This document shows positions 57,080-64,000 of a stretch of DNA of 64,000 bases, piece by piece. Numbering within the stretch: position 1 is the first letter of the stretch; every line of letters starts with the position of its first letter. This DNA is from Proteles cristata cristata (Eukaryota; Chordata; Mammalia; Carnivora; Hyaenidae), in assembly GCA_017311185.1 (NCBI GenBank), contig JAESUZ010003880.1, forward strand, positions 1 through 64,000, in the 5' to 3' direction. The notes below the pieces were generated by a model. It was not told where the DNA came from, ran no database searches, and was given only the letters and a program-made list of their open reading frames with translations. The position numbers were made by a program, and so were the translations under genes.

Positions 57080-57530
57080 TGAGATTCAGTGAAGTTTTAA
57101 TTGAAGTATAATTAACATACAATGTTATATTAGTTTCAAGTGTATACTATAATGATTCAACATTATAAATTGCAACTTTAGGGGCGCCTGGGTGGCGTCG
57201 GTTAAGCGTCCGACTTTCGCTTAGGTCATGATCTCGCGGTTCGTGGGTTCGGGCCCCGCGTCGGGCTTTGTGCTGACTGCCAGCTCAGAGCCTGGAGCCT
57301 GTTTCAGTCTGTGACTCCCTCTCTCTCTGACCCTCCCCTACTCACGCTGTCTCTCTCTCTCTCTATCCTAGAAATAAATAAAACATTTAAAAAAATTTAA
57401 AAAAAAAATTAAATAAATAAATTGCAACTTCAAAGAATTAAAAAGATCTTTGTAGCATAAAATTAATACTGTGTGCTGAAATGCATGTGAAGTGAACATA
57501 AAATTAAATTTAATATACTTTAAAAAATGA
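57080..57530. mobile_element. Old L1 end fragment split by a SINE
   Basis: 'ttttaattgaagtataatta', 'acatacaatgttatattagt', 'ttcaagtgtatactataatg' recall the end of an old L1. Continues after 57417. Confidence 0.55.
57181..57417 (+). mobile_element. CAN-SINE, young subtype
   Basis: 13-bp TSD TAAATTGCAACTT (57166-57178 and 57418-57430). Head and B box match the young consensus, but three bases are missing in 'ggtggcgtcggtt'. Confidence 0.95.
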
Positions 57531-57594
57531 AGCCTAGAAAAAAATTACATTTTTTTCAAGATATCTATCTGCCAACTAGGTGAGAATAATATTA

Positions 57595-57730
57595 ATGATG
57601 GTATTGATAATAATGATAGCACCTAACAAGCGCCATAAGTATTCCACATGAATTATCTCATTGAATTATCATACTGATACATATTATAGACCAAACAAAA
57701 CAAGATACATGAACAGTTTTAAGAAGTTGA
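57595..57730 (-). mobile_element. MIR SINE, partial
   Basis: 'aataatgatagcacctaaca', 'ccacatgaattatctcattg', 'aattatcatactgatacata'. Confidence 0.6.
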
Positions 57731-57846
57731 TCCCAAGAATAAGAAGAGTGAATGAGATAGACATTATGAAGTACCGCCCAGATCCCTCATCACTGAAGGA
57801 CTTGTTGCTCCAGCTGCTAGAACTGTTGGCAGACAGCCCTACCCTG

Positions 57847-58221
57847 TGTTAACACCTTTCAGAAATTGCCTCAATCAGACGTCAGCTGTCAGTCAGCCCC
57901 TTCCAGGATTGTCTGAGAAGCAGAGAGCAGCTTTGCCAGAAACCACGCCCCTTCCAGGGTGGCCCATATCCAATGACTGGCTGCTGCTGAAGTATAAAGA
58001 CTTGGCCATCTAGGGCCAATTTAGGACAACACTGAAGGGCTATTCTAGCTTCAGAGCTCTTTGCGGGTCAGATGAGATTGCGGTTGGTGCGCATCACAGC
58101 TGGACTTATCCCTCTGCTTCCTTCCCCATGTGTTGACAAGTTTTGATCCCAAGGGCCCTGCTTAATAAACATCTTTCACTCTGTCTTAGAGTCTGCTGCC
58201 TGGGAAACCCAACTTTCAACA
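57847..58221 (+). mobile_element. Solo LTR-like unit
   Basis: 375 bp starting TGTTAACACC and ending CTTTCAACA. It has a CCAAT motif (57970-57974), a TATAAAG (57993-57999) and an AATAAA (58165-58170), the normal U3-R-U5 order. It resembles ERVL-class LTR16/LTR33 types by texture. No clear 4-6 bp TSD. Confidence 0.5.
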
Positions 58222-58628
58222 CTGCAAGTAAACTACTAATAAAAGACTATCTTTACTAACACAAAATATCTTCTTATCTTTAATAATACATGGTTCCCAA
58301 TTTACTTCTTGAAAAATATGGCCTCACAAACAAGTTATATTATTCTTAGTCTTATTCTGCACACTTTCATAGTTCACAGGTTGGAGGAAAGATGGCCATG
58401 GGATAGCTATGCTCTGACACACAGAGCACAGAGCAAGTTCTGGAATACAGTGTAGGTGAATATTGGGAAACAAAATTTGTCAGACTGAAGGTGATAACTA
58501 CTCCTCTAACCAAAAGAAAATAAAAATAAAGAAAAGTAGGATCTTCCTCTGGAATAAAGGACAAAAGTAAGCAATACATTGTTTGGGAAATTTTTAATTA
58601 CAGAAATTTTATAAAATTAAAAAGGAAA
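58222..58628. other. Unique stretch
   Basis: About 400 bp. A 70-codon antisense ORF (58367-58579) has no domain. Confidence 0.4.
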
Positions 58629-58895
58629 GGGGCACCTGGGTAGCTCGGTCAGTGAAGCGTCTGACTCTTGATTTCGGCTCAGGTCATGATATCACAGTTG
58701 TGAGTTTGAGCCTGGAGTCGGGCTCTGAGCTAACAGCACAGAGCCTGCTTGGGATTCTCTCTCTCTCTTTCTCTTTCCCACTCCCTCCCCCACTTGCATG
58801 CACTTACTCTCTCTCTCTCCCCCCCTCCCCTTTCTTCTCTCTCTCTTGCCTGCTCTTTCTCTCTCAAAATAAATAAATTTTAAAAAGAAAAAAGG
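58629..58895 (+). mobile_element. CAN-SINE with long CT tract
   Basis: Full copy of the 'acagcacagagcctgcttgg' variant with an extended pyrimidine tract (58756-58865). Its A/G tail is followed directly by another SINE. Confidence 0.92.
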
Positions 58896-58896
58896 A

Positions 58897-59108
58897 GGGG
58901 CACCTGCTTGGCTCAGTTGGTTAAGTGTTCAACTTCACCTCAGATCATGAGCTCACGGTTTGGGGCTTCCAGCCCCACATCGGGTTCTGTGCTGACAGCT
59001 TGGAGCCTGGAGCCTACTTTGGATTCTGTGTCTCCCTCTCTCTCTATCCCTCCCCTGCTTCTGCTCTGTCTTTCTCTCTCAAAGATAAACATTAAAAAAT
59101 TAAAACAA
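58897..59108 (+). mobile_element. CAN-SINE in tail of the previous one
   Basis: Full copy. The AAAAAGGAAAG flank (left of the first SINE, ending about 58629) recurs after this tail at about 59109-59119, so it lies within the first SINE's tail. Confidence 0.92.
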
Positions 59109-59354
59109 AAAAAAGGAAAGATACAGTCTTTTGTCACTTCAACTTTTGTCCCATTTCCCAGAGGTTACTGCTGTTGGTTTTGGTCTGCATTATTTTCATA
59201 ACTTTTTCAATGAGTATTTAATTATAAGTGTGCATATATTTGAATACAAATTTTTAATAAAAATGGAATTTACAGCATGCATTGCTCATCAGCCTGGATT
59301 ATGGAAGGTAATCTGCTTTACTCAAACTACTGATTTAAATTTTAATCACATCCA

Positions 59355-59548
59355 GGCCCCTGGGTGGCTCAGTCAGTTGAGTTGATATCTGCTCAGATCA
59401 TGATTTCACAGTTAGTAAGATCAAGCCACATGTGGGGCTACTCACTCTCAGCACAAAGCCTGCTTAGGATTCTCTCTCTCCCTCTCTCTCTGCCCCTCTC
59501 CTGCTCTCTCTCCCTTTCTCTCTCTCTCAAAATAAACTTTAAAAAATG
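59355..59548 (+). mobile_element. CAN-SINE, diverged
   Basis: 13-bp TSD with two mismatches (TTAATCACATCCA 59342-59354; TTAATCATATCTA 59549-59561). Confidence 0.92.
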
Positions 59549-59719
59549 TTAATCATATCTAAAAAATACCTTCACAGCAACATCCAGACTGGTCTTTAAC
59601 CAAACATTTGGGAACCACAGATGTTGATACATAAAATTAATCATCACAAGACCACCTCTCGTCAACCTGGCACTCTTTAAACCATACCTGATATCTAAAG
59701 AAACAAAGTAAGTGTCGTA

Positions 59720-59842
59720 GGGGCACCTGGCTGGTACAGTCAATAGGCTATGTGACTCTTGATCTTGGGATTCTGAGTTCAAGCCCCACATTGGGCATAG
59801 AGTTAACTTTAAAAATTAAAAAAAAAAAACAATGTTTAAGAC
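59720..59842 (+). mobile_element. SINEC_a-type SINE
   Basis: Short tRNA-derived SINE ending 'cacattgggcatagagttaa' plus an A-rich tail. An AAGTGTC flank (59710-59716) recurs at 59843-59849. Confidence 0.85.
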
Positions 59843-59845
59843 AAG

Positions 59846-60329
59846 TGTCTTAATTCAGGCTACTATACCAAAGTACCAGAGACTGGGTGGCTTATAAACA
59901 ACAGAAATTTATTTCTCATGGTTCTGAAGTTTGGAAATCTAAGAACAAGGTGCCATCATGGTTGAATTCTAGTGAGAACCGTTTTCTGGTTGCAGACTGT
60001 TGACTTTTTTTTTTTTTTAGTAAGATCTACACCTAATGTGGGACTCGAACTCACAACCCCAAGTTCAAGAGTCATATGCTCTACTGAATGAGCCAGCCAG
60101 CCATCCCAGACTGCTGGTCTCTTATATCCTCACAGAGCAGAGAGCAGAGAGGGGAAGGAAGCTCTCCTATGACTTTTATAGGGGCACTAATGTTTTTCAT
60201 GAGGGCTATACCCTCATAACCTCATCTAACCCTAATTACCTCCCAAAGGCCCCATCTCCTAATACCATCACATTAGAGTGATGGGGTTTCAACATAAGAA
60301 TTTTCAAGGGAAGCAAACAGTCCATAACA
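59846..60329 (-). mobile_element. MaLR LTR (MST/MLT1-like), split by a SINE
   Basis: Antisense MaLR LTR with TG...CA ends. In order: 'accagagactgggtggctta', 'acagaaatttatttctcatg', 'atgagggctataccctcata', 'cctcccaaaggccccatctc', 'taataccatcacattagagt', 'caaacagtccataaca'. Confidence 0.9.
60005..60107 (-). mobile_element. SINEC_a-type SINE in MaLR LTR
   Basis: Antisense copy with a 9-bp TSD carrying one mismatch (AGACTGTTG 59994-60002; AGACTGCTG 60108-60116). Confidence 0.9.
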
Positions 60330-60396
60330 ATGTGGTTATACTTCTACTTAACATGATGCAACTATCCTTTGTACAACTAAAAAAAATATTAACCTG

Positions 60397-60620
60397 TGGT
60401 GCCTGGGTGGCTCAGTCAGTTAAGCACCGGACTTCGGTTCAGGTCATGATCTTGATGTTCCTGGTTTTGAGTCCCACATTGGGGTCTGTGCTGGCAGCTC
60501 AGAGCCTGAAGCCTGCCTCTCTCTGCCACTCCATCACTCATGTTCTACCTCTCTCTCTTCCAAAATAAATAAACATTAAAAAAGAAAAACATTAAAAATA
60601 AATAAGAAAAATTTTAAAAA
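60397..60620 (+). mobile_element. CAN-SINE
   Basis: Full head, shortened body ('gaagcctgcctctctctgcc') and a long A-rich tail with repeated AAACATT units. Confidence 0.9.
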
Positions 60621-61044
60621 ACATTTTTTTCCCTAGAAGAAATTGCAAAATCCTTGGATGATGTTCACTCTTCTTGATATAATCATATAACTTAAATACT
60701 TCGATGTAAAGTCAAAGCGTATGAGATGAAGATAAGAGAGGGGAAAAAACAAGGATACACACACACACACACACATATTCATAACAAAATAAAGAAATAC
60801 TCATAATTACAGACCTCATTATTACTGAATATAATGAATGGTCATAGCTACTATTTAAAACTATTCTTCCACTTTCTGTTCTGTATTCCCTTTTTCTCAG
60901 CAAGCACCTCAGCTGGTCATGGTTTTTACCGGGTGGGGTAACTTAAACCCTCATTCCTAAAGGGTCTAGGTCATCTCTAGTCCAGCCTGAATTGGGTTAT
61001 AGTTTTCCATCAATTTCAACTGTGTGATAATAATAAAAAATAGT
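60621..61044. other. Unique stretch with a CA microsatellite
   Basis: A clean CA run at 60757-60776. Nothing else recognised. Confidence 0.5.
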
Positions 61045-61390
61045 CAGGTGTTCCTGGCTAGCTCATTCAGTAAAACAGAAAACTTTAAAAAAAATTTTAA
61101 ATTTTTTTTGTTTTTGTTTTTGAGACACAGAGAGAGACAGAGCATGTGTGGGAGGGACAGAAAGAGAGGGAGACACAAGACTCCGAAGCAGGCTCCAGGC
61201 TCCGAACTGTCAGCACAGAGCCCAACGCGGGGCTCAAACTCATGAACCATGAGATCATGACCTGAGCCAAAGTTGGCTGCCTAACCGACTGAGCTACCCA
61301 GGTGGCCCTAAAACACACAACTCTTAATCTGCAGGTTGTCAGTTCAAGCCCCATGTTGGGTACAGAGATTACTAAAAAAATAAAATTTAA
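61045..61390 (+). mobile_element. SINEC_a-type SINE split by a CAN-SINE
   Basis: Left part 'caggtgttcctggctagctc'. The right part resumes at 61309 with 'caacaact'-like head sequence, then 'gttcaagccccatgttgggt' and 'acagagattactaaaa'. Confidence 0.85.
61087..61308 (-). mobile_element. CAN-SINE nested in SINEC_a
   Basis: Antisense guest. The flanks TAAAACAGAAAACTTT (61071-61086) and TAAAACACACAACTCTT (61309-61325) are a drifted TSD made of host sequence. Confidence 0.9.
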
Positions 61391-61408
61391 CTTAAAAAAT
61401 AATAAAAG

Positions 61409-61638
61409 AGGTGCCCAGGTAGCTCAGTCAATGAAGCGTCCAACTTTTGATTTTGGCTCAGGTCATGATCTCATGGTTTGGGAGTTCAAGCCCCAATGTT
61501 GGGCTCCATGCTGACAGTGCAGAGCCTGCTTGAGATTCTCTCTCTCTCTCTCTCTCTCTGCCCCTCCCCTGCTTGCACACACTCTCCCTCTCTCAAAATA
61601 AATAAATGAACTTTTAAAAAGAAAAAATAAAAATAAAT
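61409..61638 (+). mobile_element. CAN-SINE
   Basis: Full copy. AATAAAAG precedes it (61401-61408) and recurs after the tail. Confidence 0.92.
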
Positions 61639-62884
61639 AAATAAAAGCCAAGACATACCTTTTCTCCCCTCCATTGTGAAGTAACAATCCAATTTCCCCT
61701 TGGTAATCAAGATCAAGCACCCCAACCAGCACAGTAACTCCTTTCTTTTCCTGTTCAGAGGCAATGGGGAACCTCAAGGCCAGGTGGCAGTCTTAACTCC
61801 CAATTCAGTGGAATAATTTTGTGTCTCCTGGTAAAGGCATTCTTCCATTTAGCACCAAGACTTCTATGCCAGGAGTATATGAGGTCATAAGGACAGGAAA
61901 GAAAAATTTTGCCAGTAGTTTACTAGGGCTAATAATGAATGGTGCCACTCCCAATCCTTGATTCCTGGACCCATGAAGCCTGGCTATGTGAGAACAGCAG
62001 AATACATATATAGCCTCCCAGAGAATCTTATCCTAGCCCTGTAAGATACTGCCACCTTTCTGGCACTTAACTGAGTCTTCAAAAGGCCAGTCCACCATTC
62101 TATGAAACTAGCTGCCTCAAGACATTGAGGAACATGGTAAGACCAGTGAATTCATGAGCTTGGGCCCACTACCACACTTCATTTGCTATGAAGTGAGTTC
62201 CTTGATCAGAAGCAATGCTGTGTGAAATACTAGTGATGCTGGATAAGGCATTCTATAAGTCTATGGATGGTAATTTTGGTTGAAGGATTACATGGAGGGA
62301 AGAAAATCAATATCCAGAGTATCTATTTCAGTAAGAACAAAATGCTGCCCCTTCTGTGATGGAAATGGTCCAATATAATCAACCTGCTAGCAGGTAATTG
62401 GCTGATCTCCCAAGAGAATGACGCCACATTGGGGGATCTCTGCTTCTAGCAGATTGAGCACTCAGCAATGGCCACAGCCAGGTCAGCTGTGGTGAGTAGA
62501 AGTTCATGTCATTGAGCCCATAAATAACCCCTGTCCCTAGTACCATGGCCACTTTGTTCATGAGCCCATTGGGCAATGACAGGTGTGGCTTGGGAAAGAG
62601 GCTAACTGGTATCCACAGAATATGTCATCCTATCCACTTGATTATTAAAATCTTCCTCTACTGAGGACATACTTTGGTGATCATTCACACGAGACACAAA
62701 TATCTTCACATTTTTTACCCAAGCAGCAAGGTCTACCCACATACCTCTTCCCAATAACCAATTTTCAAATCATGTTCCTTCCAAGTCTCTGACTAGCCAG
62801 CCAAACTATTGGCCACAACCCATAAATCAGTATATAATCACTAATCTGGTCATTTTTTACTTCCAAGCAAAATGAACAACCAAG

Positions 62885-63043
62885 TGGGGTGCCTGGGTGG
62901 CTCAGTCAGTTGGGTGTCCAGCTTCAGCTCAGGTCATGATCTCACGGTTCATGGATTTGAGCCCTGCTCGACTGCCAGCTCAGAGCCTGGAACCTGTTTC
63001 AGATTCTGTGTCTCCTTCTCTCTCTGACCCTCCCCTGCTCATG

Positions 63044-63074
<31 letters not shown>

Positions 63075-63098
63075 AGAAATAAATAAAACAATTTAAAA
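62885..63098 (+). mobile_element. CAN-SINE in ERVL
   Basis: 14-bp perfect TSD AAAATGAACAACCA (62869-62882 and 63099-63112). The body lacks about ten bases around 'gccctgctcgactgccagc', and the CT tract is long. Confidence 0.95.
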
Positions 63099-63210
63099 AA
63101 AATGAACAACCAGGTACACTGCTTAACATTCTGACAAGTGAGAGGATTTCCTTTCACCATTGTCCTTTACGTCCCAGAAAGAGGCTGTAATAACGTAGCT
63201 GTTCATTTTC

Positions 63211-63438
63211 TTTTTTTTTTTTTAATTTTTTTTAATGTTTTATTTATTTCCAGGAGAGAGAGAGACAGCGTGAGCAGGGGAGGGTCAGAGAGAGAGGGAG
63301 TCACAGACCGAAACAGGCTCCAGGCTCCGAGCTGGCAGTCAGCACAGAGCCCGACGCAGGGCTCGAACCCACAAACCGCGAGATCATGACCCAAGCGAAA
63401 GTCGGACGCTCAATCGACTAAGCCACCCAGGAGCCCCA
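63211..63438 (-). mobile_element. CAN-SINE, young subtype, in ERVL
   Basis: Perfect 16-bp TSD GTAGCTGTTCATTTTC (63195-63210 and 63439-63454), among the best preserved here. Confidence 0.97.
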
Positions 63439-63609
63439 GTAGCTGTTCATTTTCAAGCGGTGCCTACGTATCGCACAGAACTACCTATAAATCAGACCTA
63501 TGATTTATTTTCTTCTGTCAACTGATTATAGGGAAGTCCCCATGAGGCCAGAGGCACAGGCTGGGAAAGAGAAGGTAATATAGTAGGAGTGGGGATACTT
63601 TTATATCTG

Positions 63610-63733
63610 TACTATGAATCTAGCTCATTCATTTTAACAGCTGGATAGTATTCTATTTTATCCTTGAACCATAAAACAACTGTCCCGTTGTAATGGGTTT
63701 TCAGCTTGCCTCCAAATTTTTAATTTTGCTTTT
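63610..63733 (-). mobile_element. Old L1 fragment
   Basis: 'tagctcattcattttaacag' and 'gctggatagtattctatttt' are typical antisense L1 ORF2/3' phrases. Diverged. Confidence 0.5.
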
Positions 63734-63748
63734 AAAATGTTCCAGAGA

Positions 63749-63976
63749 GGGGCGCCTGGGTGGCTCAGTTGGTTAAGTGTCTGACTTCGGCTCAGGTCAT
63801 GATCTCACGGTTTGTGGGTTCAAGCCCCGTGTCAGGCTCTGTGCTGATAACTAGCTCAGAGCCTGGAGCCTGCTTCAGATTCTGTATCTCCCTCTCTCTC
63901 TGACCCTCCCCTGCTCACTCGCTCTCTCTCTCTCTCTCTCTCTCTCAGAAATAAATAAAACATAAAAAAGTAAAAT
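63749..63976 (+). mobile_element. CAN-SINE
   Basis: Perfect 15-bp TSD AAAATGTTCCAGAGA (63734-63748 and 63977-63991). GATAACTAGCTCAGAG variant with a long CT tract. Confidence 0.96.
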
Positions 63977-64000
63977 AAAATGTTCCAGAGAATGAATGAA

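Larger units (their letters stand above)
61660..63600 (-). mobile_element. ERVL internal region (pol-type), decayed
   Basis: About 1.5 kb of endogenous-retrovirus DNA after discounting two SINEs. It is recognised by antisense nucleotide phrases in the order usual for ERVL pol: 'ggtccaatataatcaacctg', 'gagcactcagcaatggccac', 'catggccactttgttcatga', 'cttgattattaaaatcttcc', 'cacatacctcttcccaataa', 'ccagccaaactattggccac'. Only short open pieces remain (65 codons at 62379-62576), and no working protein is encoded. It is old, judged by its decay. No flanking ERVL LTR was identified. The LTR-like unit at 57847 may be unrelated. Confidence 0.75.

Noticed and set aside
57661..57852. 63-codon ORF just before the LTR-like unit
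   Set aside because: It begins in a MIR fossil, runs into the LTR start and has no family signature.
454..63976. tRNA-like heads with A-box and B-box segments, apparent tRNA-Lys genes
   Set aside because: Each is followed by a SINE body, CT tract and A tail and many have TSDs, so they are SINE heads and not tRNA genes.

Overview
The window is nuclear DNA from a carnivoran mammal, most likely a cat or another feliform. The evidence is the density of one short repeat: about 60 copies or fragments of a tRNA-Lys-derived SINE (the CAN-SINE / SINEC family), on both strands. Each full copy has a tRNA-like head, a CT-rich body and an AATAAA-rich tail, and many are flanked by target-site duplications (TSDs) of 10-17 bp. 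The LINE-1 3' ends share one common sequence, and older mammal-wide repeats (MIR, L2, hAT-Charlie/MER, MaLR and ERVL) fill much of the rest. No intact protein-coding gene, rRNA, tRNA gene or CpG-island promoter could be supported. The window reads as intergenic or deep intronic DNA.

Layout. 1-8.2 kb: SINEs, MIRs and an old L1 3' end, with a SINE-in-SINE nest at 4.0-4.4 kb. 8.3-13.8 kb: a nearly complete minus-strand LINE-1 with TSDs, whose ORF1 and ORF2 are broken by a few frame disruptions. 14-24 kb: MIR, L2-like antisense fossils with other old elements inserted, and a repeat-poor stretch at 18.6-20.2 kb. 24-31 kb: a repeat-poor 3 kb block (26.7-29.7 kb) ending in a 216-bp tandem duplication with one mismatch. 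31-40 kb: a dense SINE cluster, an old L1, a second recent-looking L1 3' fragment (35.8-36.5 kb, + strand), MIR, MER5 and a SINE nest. 40-44 kb: a repeat-free 1.7 kb block and a 316-bp almost pure purine tract. 44-54 kb: DNA-transposon fossils, old L1 copies and several nests, including one SINE carrying two younger SINEs (53.0-53.8 kb). 54-59 kb: more SINEs, a GC-rich exon-like piece fused to a SINE head (56.2-56.4 kb) and an LTR-like unit. 59-64 kb: a MaLR LTR and a decayed minus-strand ERVL pol-type region with two SINEs in it.

Nothing here forms a cooperating gene set. The biological content is a layered retrotransposition record. L1 supplies, or once supplied, the reverse transcriptase and endonuclease that SINEs use, and A-rich tails of older SINEs repeatedly serve as targets for younger ones. 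Repeat family names come from recognised consensus features, not from a database search. Boundaries without a stated TSD are approximate.
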